Notes under the pieces: model-generated | Told to the model about the DNA's origin: nothing | Databases searched by the model: none | What the model saw: only the letters and a program-made list of their open reading frames with translations | NCBI RefSeq assembly: GCF_007990445.1 | Contig: NZ_AP019841.1 | Location: forward strand, 186,001 to 250,000 | From: Leptotrichia wadei | GTDB lineage: Bacteria; Fusobacteriota; Fusobacteriia; Fusobacteriales; Leptotrichiaceae | Reading direction: 5' to 3' | Length of the DNA stretch: 64,000 nt | Program-made: the position numbers and the translations under genes | Shown here: positions 1 through 8,137 of the stretch, one piece after another | How positions within the stretch are numbered: position 1 is the first letter of the stretch | Layout: each line of letters begins with the position of its first letter

Positions 1-475
1 TGATTTATACATAAATCTTCCAATGGCAAATATCTATGAAAAAGGAGAAAAAGCCTTTGTAACAATTGTAAAGGGAATACTGGACTTAATAAAAAAACAG
101 GGAATTGTAAATTTGGACTTTGCAGACATTAAGTCTATATTGCAAAATTCAGGCAAAACAGTATTAGGCTTTGGAAAAGCAGACGGAGAGGACAGAGCAA
201 AAAAGGCAGTAGAACAGGCACTAAATACCCCACTTCTAGAACGTCCAATAAAAGGAGCAGGAAAAATACTAATGAACATAACCTCAGGAAAAGACATACG
301 CCTAGAAGAAATCAGCCAAATCGCCACAGCAGTAGCCAAAAGTTCGGAAAATCCAGAATTATTTCTCGCATGGGGAACAGTCTTTGAAGAAACTAAATTT
401 GAAAATCCTGAAGATTTTGAACAAAAAGGGAGCTGTGTAAAAGTATATTTGATTGCAACAGATTTTGGCGATTAA
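1..475 (+). CDS. FtsZ-like protein, C-terminal part (cut by window start)
   Basis: The reading frame is open to the first bases of the window, so the ATG at 23 is probably internal and the gene begins upstream. The visible part is the C-terminal half of an FtsZ/tubulin-fold protein. The segment IKKQGIVNLDFADIKSILQNSGKTVLGFGKADGEDRA matches the FtsZ pattern of a VNLDFAD helix, a G-x-A-x-GxG-like turn and then an 'AIxSPLL'-type helix. It ends shortly after the second beta sheet, with no long linker and no FtsZ C-terminal peptide for FtsA/SepF binding. A paralogue follows at 702-1556. It may be a divergent second FtsZ rather than the main cell-division FtsZ. Whether its GTP-binding half is intact cannot be seen here. 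Confidence 0.8.
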   Translation, partial: DLYINLPMANIYEKGEKAFVTIVKGILDLIKKQGIVNLDFADIKSILQNSGKTVLGFGKADGEDRAKKAVEQALNTPLLERPIKGAGKILMNITSGKDIRLEEISQIATAVAKSSENPELFLAWGTVFEETKFENPEDFEQKGSCVKVYLIATDFGD

Positions 476-565
476 TAAAAATAATTTAAAAATTTATAAA
501 TAAAAAAAAGAAAAAGTAAAAAAATAGATACTGCACTACCTTAAAATAAAGCAACTTTAAATATG

Positions 566-592
566 AAGCTATCAGTTATGGTAGCTTTTTGT
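566..592 (+). terminator. Intrinsic terminator after the first FtsZ-like gene
   Basis: A 7 bp stem (AGCTATC with GGTAGCT, one G-U pair) around a 6 base loop is followed directly by a T run. It separates the two FtsZ-like genes into different transcripts. Confidence 0.65.
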
Positions 593-701
593 TATTATTA
601 GAAGAAAAGGCAAAATTGTATGAAAAATAGTAAAAAAATTTTACTGTATTTTGGGAAAATATGTTAAAATATAGAAAATTTTACAATTAAAGGAGAAAAA
701 T

Positions 702-1556
702 ATGGACGGTATTGGAATAAAAGTTATTGGAATCGGTACGGTGGGAAATGATGTCTTGAATAAGATGATGAAAAAAGAGATTGCGGAAGTTGAATTTGTG
801 GGAATTGACACAAATCAAGAGAATTTGGATAAATTGAATGTAGAATTAAAAATGTTGGCTTCTGAAGATTTAAGCGAGAAGGTTCAAGGTGCATTGAAAA
901 ATACTGATTTAGTATTTATTTTGACAGAAATGTCGGAAAAGAAGAATAATGAGATAGCCTGTGTTGTTTCAGAAGTTGCAAAAACAATGGGAATATTGAC
1001 AGTAGTTCTAGTTGCTACATCAATTAATTCAAATGGAGGAACTGAAGAAATTAAGAAATTAGAAAAAATTTCTGATACTGTTATAGTTTTGCCTCTTAAA
1101 AAATTAGTGGAAGTAGATTCTAGTGCAACTTTTGATAAATTATTTGAAAAAAGAGATAAAATTTTTATAAAAAATGTAGAATTTATAACAAATCTAATAA
1201 AAAAACAAGGGGTAGTGAATCTTGTTTTTGATGATGTAAAAATAATGCTAGGAAATTCAGGAGAAGGCATAACAGCATTTGGTAAAGGTGAAGGGCAGGA
1301 TAAGGTAAAACTTGCTACAGAACAAATAATAAACAGCCCTTTTATAAAAAATCTTCCAAAAGCGAGAAAGATACTGTTAAGCATTACAGCAGGACCAGAC
1401 ATTGGATTAACGGATTTACACGAAGTAACTATGATTATAAATGAAAAATTTGCAGCAGAACAAACAAATATACTATGGGGATACATTATGGATGTTGAGC
1501 TTGAAGATAAAATTGAAGTGGAAATGCTGATAACAGATTTAAAGGAATTACTTTAA
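702..1556 (+). CDS. Degenerate FtsZ paralogue lacking the tubulin signature
   Basis: The whole length (284 aa) aligns by eye with the FtsZ core. It opens with IKVIGIGTVGNDVLNKM (FtsZ: IKVIGVGGGGGNAV), followed by FVGIDTNQENL, a KNTDLVFI strand, MGILTVVLVAT, VIVLPLKKL, and a C-terminal half with IKKQGVVNLVFDDVKIMLGNSG and LLSITAGPDIGL. The T4 signature GGGTGTG, which contacts the GTP phosphates, is absent: after LVFILTEM the sequence reads SEKKNNEIA. The first loop also lacks the run of glycines. This suggests loss of normal GTP binding, so it may have a structural or regulatory role at the division site. There is no C-terminal linker or FtsA/SepF-binding tail. The start has the RBS AAAGGAG just upstream. 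Family membership is clear; function is unknown. Confidence 0.85.
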   Translation: MDGIGIKVIGIGTVGNDVLNKMMKKEIAEVEFVGIDTNQENLDKLNVELKMLASEDLSEKVQGALKNTDLVFILTEMSEKKNNEIACVVSEVAKTMGILTVVLVATSINSNGGTEEIKKLEKISDTVIVLPLKKLVEVDSSATFDKLFEKRDKIFIKNVEFITNLIKKQGVVNLVFDDVKIMLGNSGEGITAFGKGEGQDKVKLATEQIINSPFIKNLPKARKILLSITAGPDIGLTDLHEVTMIINEKFAAEQTNILWGYIMDVELEDKIEVEMLITDLKELL

Positions 1557-1576
1557 CATACAATGTATAAAATAAA

Positions 1577-1756
1577 GATGATGTAGATAAAATTGTTGAA
1601 TTTGTAAAAAAGCAGGAGTGACGATTGTAAAAGAACCTTAAGATGTATTTTTGGGTGGATATCATGTGTATTTTTGTAATTTAGACGGGATATTATTGGG
1701 AAGTGGCTTGGGAACCAGATTTTAAATCTGATGAAAATGGATTATTACAATTTTAG
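1577..1756 (+). pseudogene. Decayed VOC/glyoxalase-family gene fragment
   Basis: Reading 1577-1610 in one frame gives DDVDKIVEFVKKQ. A shift then gives AGVTIVKEP, a TAA stop, DVFLGGYHVYFCNLDG, and after a second shift YYWEVAWEPDFKSDENGLLQF followed by TAG. This is the C-terminal half of a vicinal-oxygen-chelate (glyoxalase/bleomycin-resistance) domain, whose usual end is GGYHGYFxDPDGxYWEVAWNPxF. At least two frameshifts and one in-frame stop show that it is dead. The N-terminal half is not recognisable. Confidence 0.8.
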
Positions 1757-1955
1757 TAAATATATTCTAATTTGTAAAATAGATAAAAATGTTATAAATG
1801 TTAGAAGAAGTAAAAGCAGTAAGTTGATACTTCTTTTTCTTTTTTGATGAAAAATTGTCAGAATATACTTAAAACTTCTTAAAACAAAATTATTGAAATT
1901 AGAAAAAATAAAAGTTGAAAAAAAATAGAAAAATTTTCTTTTTTTGGAAAAAATG

Positions 1956-1964
1956 TGGTATAAT
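1956..1964 (+). promoter_or_regulatory. Extended -10 promoter upstream of rfaE2
   Basis: TGGTATAAT is an extended -10 (TGn plus a perfect TATAAT) about 105 bases before the rfaE2 start. No good -35 is seen 17 bases upstream, which is typical of extended -10 promoters. The same block (AATGTGGTATAATT) stands before cobK at 38617-38629. Confidence 0.5.
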
Positions 1965-2070
1965 TTGATGTATGCTCAAACCTTTTTAAAATTAAATAAA
2001 CTTAGGGATTGAGTAAATTATGAATTAAATACGTTATAATTATAAATAGATAAATATATTGGAGAGAAAA

Positions 2071-2565
2071 TTGGGAAAAAGTTTTAAGGATAATTTGCTG
2101 ACAGCTGATAAAATGAGAGATGAAATAGTGAGATTGCAGAAGGCTGGGAAAAAGGTAGTTTTTACTAACGGAGTTTTTGATATCCTGCATATTGGGCATT
2201 TGACTTATCTAGAGGAAGCTAGAAATTTAGGCGATGTTTTGGTTGTTGGTGTAAATAGCAATGCTTCGGTTAAAGTGAACAAGGGAGATAAAAGACCGAT
2301 AAATAGTGAAACAAATAGAGCTTTTGTGCTTTTGGGTACGAAATTTGTGGATTATACGGTGATTTTTGATGAAAAGACACCAGAAAAACTGCTGGATATT
2401 TTAAAGCCAGATATTCACGTAAAAGGTGGAGATTACAAAAAAGAAGACTTGCCAGAAACAAAAATTGTTGAAAAAAATGGCGGAAAAGTAAAGATTTTAT
2501 CCTTCGTGGATAACATTTCCACAACTGAAATTATTAATAAAATTATTGAAGTTTATAAAAAATAA
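2071..2565 (+). CDS. rfaE2: D-glycero-beta-D-manno-heptose 1-phosphate adenylyltransferase (RfaE2/HldE C-domain type)
   Basis: This is a single-domain nucleotidyltransferase of about 164 aa that activates heptose 1-phosphate with a nucleotide for the LPS inner core. The signature TNGVFDILHIGHLTYLEEARNLGDVLVVGVNSN has the HxGH nucleotide-binding motif near residues 40-43. KGGDY, and the closing ISTTEIINKI, match the ISTT motif of the family. The frame is open to a TTG at 2059, but the sequence GGAGAG at 2061-2066 is a ribosome site for the TTG at 2071, which I prefer. Length fits the stand-alone RfaE2 form, with the kinase domain (HldE N-domain) encoded elsewhere. The closely related GMP/CTP transferases (TagD type) are less likely given the GGDY-K-ED-L-PE segment. 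Confidence 0.85.
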   Translation: MGKSFKDNLLTADKMRDEIVRLQKAGKKVVFTNGVFDILHIGHLTYLEEARNLGDVLVVGVNSNASVKVNKGDKRPINSETNRAFVLLGTKFVDYTVIFDEKTPEKLLDILKPDIHVKGGDYKKEDLPETKIVEKNGGKVKILSFVDNISTTEIINKIIEVYKK

Positions 2566-2619
2566 AAAATTTTAAAAATTATAGAAGAAATATTTGTTAA
2601 TGAAATATATTTTTATTTA

Positions 2620-3033
2620 ATACTAAATTTCATTTAAAAATAAAAATAAATTTTTATAATAAGGTTGTTTAATAACTAATTTATAATCATTCAACTAAAT
2701 TGTTTTTTATTATTTTTTAGATATTTTGATTAATAGATATTTTTTTCATATTACTATGTTTTTTCTTTTTTATTTTTGTAGGATTGCTCATTGCCGCAAA
2801 TTCTACAACCTATGGCTACTAGTCTACGACATTTTCCTGCACTGACAAAAAAAAACTCGCTATGCTCAAACAGTTTTGTCAGCACAGAAAAATGCTCTGA
2901 CGGATTAGCTTGAATTAGACTATATTAAAATTAAAAAATAAAAATTATATTTTAATTATTTGAAAATATTAGGTTTATATCCTTTAATTAGAAAAGTTTG
3001 TAATAAATTTGTTATTTAAATGGACTTTAGTAT
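2620..3033. repeat. MITE-like element with 19 bp terminal inverted repeats
   Basis: The left end ATACTAAATTTCATTTAAA (2620-2638) is the inverted copy of the right end TTTAAATGGACTTTAGTAT (3015-3033), with 17 of 19 positions matching. No ORF lies between. The interior holds a separate large hairpin (2830-2894). The same ends bound shorter elements at 44831-44932 and, more diverged, at 10346-10552. This accounts for the gene-free stretch between rfaE2 and tsaE. Confidence 0.65.
2830..2894. repeat. Large imperfect hairpin inside the 2620-3033 element
   Basis: The arms are CATTTTCCTGCACTGACAAA..ACT (2830-2857) and AGTTTTGTCAGCACAGAAAA plus ATG (2872-2894). They pair over about 22 positions with three mismatches and a few extra A's, closing a 14 base loop. 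The flanks (ACTAGTCTACGA and CTGACGGATTAG) pair weakly beyond this. It is far more GC-rich than its surroundings and could be a transposon end or a structured RNA. Confidence 0.5.
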
Positions 3034-3073
3034 AAAAATAGAATTTAATTGAAATTTAGAAGTGAGAAAAATT

Positions 3074-3526
3074 ATGAAAAATAAAATATTAACATTTAAT
3101 GAGATAAATAAATTAGCAAAAAAATTAGCAGAAAAATTGAGAAGTGGTGGCTATCTGGGGCTTATTGGAGATTTGGGAGCTGGGAAGACTACGTTTACTA
3201 AAAAAATTTGTGAATGTTATAATATTACAGAAAATGTGAAAAGTCCGACATTTACTTATGTTATTGAGTATACTTCTGGAGATTTGCCTGTGTATCATTT
3301 TGACGTTTATAGAATTAGTGATCCTGAGGAAATTTATGAGATTGGGTTTGAGGATTATATTGGAGAAGATGGAAGTGTTGTGATTATTGAATGGGCAGAT
3401 AAGATTTTGGAGGAGATGCCTGAAGATGCAGTGTTTGTTGAGATAAATCATTATTCGGATGCAGCTCGGGAAGTGGCGGTTTATAGGATTTTGGATGGAA
3501 AAAAAGTAGATTATGAGATTGAATAG
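3074..3526 (+). CDS. tsaE: tRNA threonylcarbamoyladenosine biosynthesis ATPase TsaE
   Basis: TsaE is the ATPase that works with TsaB and TsaD to transfer the threonylcarbamoyl group to A37 of ANN-decoding tRNAs. The Walker A motif GDLGAGKTT is at residues 32-40, followed by the family motifs SPTFTYVIEY, HFDVYRI and IIEWADKI. Length (150 aa) is normal. The frame opens with GTG at 3062, but GAAGTGAG just before the ATG at 3074 makes that ATG the better start. tsaB follows 47 bases downstream, so the two partners are probably co-transcribed. Confidence 0.95.
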   Translation: MKNKILTFNEINKLAKKLAEKLRSGGYLGLIGDLGAGKTTFTKKICECYNITENVKSPTFTYVIEYTSGDLPVYHFDVYRISDPEEIYEIGFEDYIGEDGSVVIIEWADKILEEMPEDAVFVEINHYSDAAREVAVYRILDGKKVDYEIE

Positions 3527-3573
3527 CTTTTAAATAATTATAAATTAAAAAAATAAAAAATGGAGAAAAAAAT

Positions 3574-4338
3574 ATGTTGACATTTGCGATGACGACTACG
3601 ACTAAGCTGGCTGGATTGTCGCTTTATGAAAAGGATAAACTTTTGGGGGAAATTCATGTGGAAATGGCGAAGACACATTCTACTACGATTTTAGAACAAA
3701 TTGACAGTCTTTTGAAATGGACTGGGAAAAAGCTGGATGAAATTGAAAATGTGCTTGTTTCGATTGGGCCTGGTTCGTTTACAGGGGTTAGAATAGCAAT
3801 TTCAGTTGTTAAGGGGCTTTTTTTTGGAAGAAATGTGAATTTTTATGAAGTGAATGAATTGGATGCGCTTGGGTTTCAAGGATATTACAATTTGAAGGTA
3901 AATTTGGAAAATGATGAGGATGTGAAAATATATTCATTGATTGATTCTCGGAAGGAAAAAATTTATTGCGCGGCTTATGAAACTTTTAATGGAAAGGCTG
4001 GAAGAAAGCTGGAGTTAGTGAAAAATTACGAGGTTACAAAGCTGGATAATGTAATTGAGGAAATAATTGAAAATAAGCAAGATAAAGGAAATAATAAAAA
4101 AATTTATTTGATTGGAGATGCGGTTTTTAATTATAAGGCTAAAATATTGGATAAATTGGGATATTTTGTAAAAATATTTGAGGATAAGAATTTGGCGATT
4201 AATACGATGACTTATGTGGAAATGTTTTTGGATGAAAATTTGAGGGATGATAATGTTATAAAAAAAACTGATATTTTTAATTTAAAGCCAGATTATTTGG
4301 AAAAATCACAGGCGGAAAGGGATAAAAAACAATGCTGA
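3574..4338 (+). CDS. tsaB: tRNA threonylcarbamoyladenosine biosynthesis protein TsaB
   Basis: TsaB is an ASKHA-fold scaffold that dimerises with TsaD in t6A synthesis. The diagnostic block SIGPGSFTGVRIAISVVKGL lies near residues 63-82, and the N terminus (TTTTKLAGLSLYEKDKLLGE) shows the first ASKHA hairpin, here with the usual aspartate replaced. Length (254 aa) is slightly long for the family, the extra residues being in the lysine-rich second half. An RBS (TGGAGAAA) precedes the ATG. The last codons overlap the start of ftsY by 7 bases, indicating translational coupling. Confidence 0.93.
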   Translation: MLTFAMTTTTKLAGLSLYEKDKLLGEIHVEMAKTHSTTILEQIDSLLKWTGKKLDEIENVLVSIGPGSFTGVRIAISVVKGLFFGRNVNFYEVNELDALGFQGYYNLKVNLENDEDVKIYSLIDSRKEKIYCAAYETFNGKAGRKLELVKNYEVTKLDNVIEEIIENKQDKGNNKKIYLIGDAVFNYKAKILDKLGYFVKIFEDKNLAINTMTYVEMFLDENLRDDNVIKKTDIFNLKPDYLEKSQAERDKKQC

Positions 4339-5561
4339 AAAATTTTTTTAAATTTGGGAAAAAGAAAAAAGGCGAGGAAGAGCAAAAAAGCGAGCTTGAA
4401 AATCAGCTGGATAAAGAAATTCAGGAAAGCGAAGATGAAATACAAAAAATAAAAAAAGAAACAGAAAAAGAAATAAAAAAAGCAGCTGATGAAATCTTAA
4501 AAAAAGATAATAAAGTTAGCGGAAATGCTGAAAGTAAAGACTTTGAAGATGAGAGTAAAAAGAGTGTTGACAAGAAAACAAAAGAAAAGACTGAAAGTAA
4601 ATTAGATGAAAGCGGTTTTGAGGAAAGTGAAAAGACTAAGAAAAAGCCTAAGTTAAAACCGTTAAAAGATAGGCTGGCAACACCTAAGAAGGGATTTTTC
4701 GGGAAATTAAAAGAAATGCTTCTGGGAAAAACGATAGATGACGATTTGTATGAAGAATTGGAGGAACTGCTGATTCAATCGGATATTGGGATGAATATGA
4801 CAATGCAGCTTGTGGAAGAATTGGAAAAATCGGTTTCACGAAAAAAATTGAAAACATCAGAGCAAATTTATGAGGAATTAAAGGAATTGCTAAAGGCTAA
4901 ACTTATTTATAATGATGAAAATAATACAAAATTGAAATTGCATGATGGAAAGCTGAACATTCTTTTGATTGTTGGTGTAAATGGAGTTGGAAAGACTACA
5001 TCCATTGGGAAAATAGCGAAAAAACTGAAGGATAGCGGGAAAAAGGTTATTATTGGGGCTGGAGATACATTTAGGGCGGCTGCGATTGAGCAAGTTGAGG
5101 AATGGGGGAGACGGACTGGCGTGGAAGTTATAAAGCAGGCACATGGAAGCGATCCTGCCGCTGTAATTTTTGATACTGTAAAAACTGCTAAAAATCGTGG
5201 ATTTGATGTGGCAATACTGGATACGGCTGGAAGACTTCACAATAAACGTGATTTGATGAAAGAGCTTGAAAAAATAAATAAAATTATACGTGAGCAGTCT
5301 GGAGAAACAGACTTTGAAACGTTGCTTGTAATTGACAGCACGACTGGGCAAAATGGGCTGGAGCAAGCTAGAATATTCAATGAAATTGTAGATTTGACAG
5401 GAATTATTTTGACAAAATTTGATGGAACAGCAAAAGGTGGAATTATTTTCCCAATTACAGAAGAGCTGAAAAAACCGATTAAATTTATAGGTGTTGGAGA
5501 AGGAATTGAGGATTTACGGGAATTTGATACAAAGGAATTTGTTGAAGCTATGTTTGATTAA
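4332..5561 (+). CDS. ftsY: Signal recognition particle receptor FtsY
   Basis: FtsY is the SRP GTPase that docks ribosome-SRP complexes at the membrane. It has a highly charged Lys/Glu-rich A domain (about residues 1-115), an N domain (FGKLKEMLLGKTIDDDLYEELEELLIQSDIGM), then the G domain: VNGVGKTTSIGKIA (P-loop), GDTFRAAAIEQVEEW (insertion box), LDTAGRLHNKRDLMKEL (G3) and LTKFDGTAKGG (G4/closing loop). The C-terminal IKFIGVGEGIEDLREFDTKEFVEAMF is typical. 409 aa is long because of the acidic N terminus. It overlaps tsaB by 7 bases and is followed closely by pta. Confidence 0.96.
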   Translation: MLKNFFKFGKKKKGEEEQKSELENQLDKEIQESEDEIQKIKKETEKEIKKAADEILKKDNKVSGNAESKDFEDESKKSVDKKTKEKTESKLDESGFEESEKTKKKPKLKPLKDRLATPKKGFFGKLKEMLLGKTIDDDLYEELEELLIQSDIGMNMTMQLVEELEKSVSRKKLKTSEQIYEELKELLKAKLIYNDENNTKLKLHDGKLNILLIVGVNGVGKTTSIGKIAKKLKDSGKKVIIGAGDTFRAAAIEQVEEWGRRTGVEVIKQAHGSDPAAVIFDTVKTAKNRGFDVAILDTAGRLHNKRDLMKELEKINKIIREQSGETDFETLLVIDSTTGQNGLEQARIFNEIVDLTGIILTKFDGTAKGGIIFPITEELKKPIKFIGVGEGIEDLREFDTKEFVEAMFD

Positions 5562-5589
5562 TAAAAAAACAGGAAAGGAAAATGAATTT

Positions 5590-6594
5590 ATGAACACATT
5601 GACAAATAAATTGAAGGAAAAGGCTAAAAAATTAAACAAAACTATTATTTTACCTGAAACAGAAGATGAAAGAGTTTTGCAGGCAACTGAGAAAATTATT
5701 AACGAAGGAATTGCAAAAATTGCTTTGGTTGGAAATGAAAAGGAAATAAAGGAAAGAGCGGCTAAAATTGGTGTTTCGTTGGAGGGCGCGATATTTTACA
5801 ATCCTGACTCTTGTGCGACAATTGATGCTATGTCGGAACTTTTGAAAAAAAGAAGAGAAAAAAAGGGAATGACATTTGAAACTGCAAAAGCGATACTTAT
5901 GTCAGATCCAAGATATTTTGCGGCAATGCTTGTACATCAAGGCAGAGTTGATGGAATGGTAGCAGGTTCATCTTCTCCAACAGCACACGTTTTAAGAGCG
6001 GCAATTCACGTAATTGGACCAAGACAAGGACTAAAGACAGTATCAAGTTCTTTTGTCATGATAACAAATACGCCTGAATTTGGAGATAATGGAACATTTG
6101 TATATTCAGATGGTGGAGTAATCCCTGATCCTACAGCAATGCAGCTAGCCGATATTGCAATTTCTGCAGCTGAAAAAGCTAGATTTACTGCTGGAATAAA
6201 GGAACCTAAAGTGGCATTCCTATCATTTTCCACAAAGGGAAGTGCAGATGGAGTGTCTGTAAGCAAAGTTAGGGAAGCAATTGAAATCTTGAAAGTTAGA
6301 AACGTTGATTTCGACTTTGATGGGGAATTACAATTGGATGCGGCAATTGTGCCAGAAGTGGCTGCTGCAAAAGCTCCCAACTCAAAAGTGGCAGGACAGG
6401 CGAATGTATTAATTTTCCCTGATTTGGATTCAGGAAATATTGGTTATAAATTAACACAAAGATTGGCAAAGGCAAAGGCATTGGGACCATTGATTCAAGG
6501 GTTGGCAAGACCAGTTCACGATTTGTCGAGAGGATGCAGCGTGGAAGATATTGTGGAAGTTGTGGCAATTACGGCTGTGGAATCTGAAATGTAA
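5590..6594 (+). CDS. pta: Phosphate acetyltransferase
   Basis: Pta converts acetyl-CoA and phosphate to acetyl phosphate, the first step of acetate formation. The 334 aa match the short, single-domain Pta class: TIILPETEDERVLQAT at the N terminus, MLVHQGRVDGMVAGSSSPTAHVLRAA, SSSFVMITNTP, and NVLIFPDLDSGNIGYKLTQRLAKAKALGPLIQGLARPVHDLSRGCSVEDI. The open frame begins at 5491 inside ftsY, but the start is the ATG at 5590 preceded by AGGAAAGGA. The intergenic distance to ftsY is only about 28 bases, so pta is probably read with it, whereas ackA downstream has its own control region. Confidence 0.95.
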   Translation: MNTLTNKLKEKAKKLNKTIILPETEDERVLQATEKIINEGIAKIALVGNEKEIKERAAKIGVSLEGAIFYNPDSCATIDAMSELLKKRREKKGMTFETAKAILMSDPRYFAAMLVHQGRVDGMVAGSSSPTAHVLRAAIHVIGPRQGLKTVSSSFVMITNTPEFGDNGTFVYSDGGVIPDPTAMQLADIAISAAEKARFTAGIKEPKVAFLSFSTKGSADGVSVSKVREAIEILKVRNVDFDFDGELQLDAAIVPEVAAAKAPNSKVAGQANVLIFPDLDSGNIGYKLTQRLAKAKALGPLIQGLARPVHDLSRGCSVEDIVEVVAITAVESEM

Positions 6595-6639
6595 TTTTTT
6601 TGACAAAAAATGATTAAAATTGAATTTATATGATATAGG

Positions 6640-6657
6640 TTGTTAATAGTTAAGCAA
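6640..6657. promoter_or_regulatory. Candidate Rex operator upstream of ackA
   Basis: TTGTTAATAGTTAAGCAA resembles the Rex consensus TTGTTAA-N4-TTAACAA: the left half is perfect, and the right half (TAAGCAA) matches 5 of 7. A rex gene is present at 27511-28164. Placement about 85 bases before the ackA start is suitable for control of acetate kinase by the NADH/NAD ratio. This is an inference from sequence resemblance only. Confidence 0.35.
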
Positions 6658-6675
6658 TAATAGTAATTATAGCAT

Positions 6676-6696
6676 CAAGGAGGTCAATCCTCCTTG
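6676..6696. promoter_or_regulatory. Perfect 8 bp hairpin containing SD/anti-SD sequences in the ackA leader
   Basis: CAAGGAGG-TCAAT-CCTCCTTG forms a perfect stem 45 bases before the ackA ATG. No T run follows, so it is not a standard terminator for pta. The right arm (CCTCCTT) could also pair with the ackA ribosome site GGAGG at 6731-6735. It may be a leader structure, a weak terminator, or a member of the CAAGG/CCTTG hairpin family found elsewhere in this window. Confidence 0.5.
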
Positions 6697-6740
6697 TCAA
6701 AAAATAGTAGAAAAATAAACACATAAATTTGGAGGATAAA

Positions 6741-7937
6741 ATGAAAATTTTAGTAATAAATTGTGGAAGTTCATCTGCGAAATTTGAACTTATTGATATG
6801 ACTAATGAACAGTCGTTAGCTAAGGGAAATTGTGAGAGGATAGGAATTGCAAATCCAATTTTCAGTTATAAAAATTTAATAACTGGAGAAAAAATTAGTG
6901 AATTGGAAACTCCTATGGAAAATCATACAGTTGCGGTAGAATTAATATTAAAGACGCTTCAAGATGAGAAAATTGGAGTAATAGCAAGCACAGATGAAAT
7001 TGATGCGATAGGGCATAGAATTGTCCACGGTGGAGAATATTATGAAAAATCTGTACTTGTCGATGATGAAGTTATAAAAAATCTTGAAGAAATCGCACCG
7101 CTTGCACCACTACACAATCCAGCCCATATAATGGGAATAAAAGTTATTCAAAAATTACTTCCTGGAAAGAAAAATGTAGTTGTATTTGATACTGCATTCC
7201 ATCAAACAATGCCGGCAAAGGCATATATGTATCCTTACCCTTATGAAGACTATACAGAATTAAAAGTTAGAAAGTATGGTTTCCATGGGACTTCTCACAG
7301 ATATGTAAGTGGAGTGGCACAAGAAATGCTAGGTAAAAAAGATTCTAAAATTATAGTTTGCCATCTTGGAAATGGAGCGAGTATTTCAGCAGTTCAAAAT
7401 GGTAGAGTTGTAGACACGTCAATGGGAATGACACCGCTTGCAGGAGTTATGATGGGAACTAGAACTGGGGATGTAGATCCTGCCTCTGTTATTTATGTTA
7501 TGAGAAAAAGAGGATTATCTTTGGATGAAATGAATAATAGAATGAATAAGAAATCTGGAATTTTAGGAATGATTGGAACTAGTTCGGATTTCCGTGATTT
7601 AGATGCGGCTAAAAAGGCTGGAGATGAAAAGGCTATTTTAGCTTATGACATGTTCTGCTACAGAATACAGCTTTATATCGGAGCTTATGTTGCGGCAATG
7701 AACGGTGTTGATGCTATTGCCTTTACTGGTGGAATTGGAGAAAATTCTGTTGGGGCTAAAAAACAAATTTGTGAAGGGCTTTCATTTTTTGGAGTTGAGC
7801 TGGATGAAGAAAAAAATGCAAAAAGATTACCAGGAAATGTAGAATTGTCTACAGAAAATTCAAAAGTTAAAATTTACAAGATTGAAACAGCTGAAGAACT
7901 TGTAATTGCAAGAGATACTTATGAATTGACAAAATAA
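6741..7937 (+). CDS. ackA: Acetate kinase
   Basis: AckA makes ATP and acetate from acetyl phosphate. The 398 aa start with MKILVINCGSSSAKFEL (acetokinase signature 1) and contain signature 2, YGFHGTSHRYVS, then HLGNGASISAVQNGRVVDTSMGMTPLAGVMMGTRTGDVDP, and FTGGIGENS near the C terminus. The catalytic arginine and histidine segments (GHRIVHGG, FDTAFHQTMP) are present. A TTG at 6729 is in frame, but GGAGG at 6731-6735 sets the start at the ATG at 6741. It follows pta after a 146 base gap holding a hairpin and a candidate Rex site, so it may be regulated separately from pta. Confidence 0.97.
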   Translation: MKILVINCGSSSAKFELIDMTNEQSLAKGNCERIGIANPIFSYKNLITGEKISELETPMENHTVAVELILKTLQDEKIGVIASTDEIDAIGHRIVHGGEYYEKSVLVDDEVIKNLEEIAPLAPLHNPAHIMGIKVIQKLLPGKKNVVVFDTAFHQTMPAKAYMYPYPYEDYTELKVRKYGFHGTSHRYVSGVAQEMLGKKDSKIIVCHLGNGASISAVQNGRVVDTSMGMTPLAGVMMGTRTGDVDPASVIYVMRKRGLSLDEMNNRMNKKSGILGMIGTSSDFRDLDAAKKAGDEKAILAYDMFCYRIQLYIGAYVAAMNGVDAIAFTGGIGENSVGAKKQICEGLSFFGVELDEEKNAKRLPGNVELSTENSKVKIYKIETAEELVIARDTYELTK

Positions 7938-8003
7938 ATACTGCATTAATAAAATTTTTGTAAAGTTATAATTTTCAATAAATTGCGAGATAAGAGATTA
8001 GAA

Positions 8004-8075
8004 CTGTTCGATAACTATGAAAACTTAGAATTTAATGAAATAGATGTATTTAAGCAAGGAGTCTTACCCTTTTGT
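8004..8075. repeat. Intergenic repeat, copy 1 (CTGTTCGATAAC..)
   Basis: The block starting CTGTTCGATAAC and running through CTTAGAATTTAATGAAATAGAT to AAGCAAGGAGTCTTACCC is repeated, at lower identity, at 10384-10455. It fills the gap between ackA and the flavodoxin gene. No ORF is seen in 7938-8137. Confidence 0.55.
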
Positions 8076-8137
8076 ATAGGAAAAAATCGAACATTTCTAC
8101 TGTGAAAATTGAATAAATAAAGAGAAAAGAGGGAAAT

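Noticed and set aside
884-1486. 200-codon ORF on the minus strand opposite the FtsZ-like gene
   Set aside because: It mirrors the codon pattern of the plus-strand gene, has no motif and no RBS.
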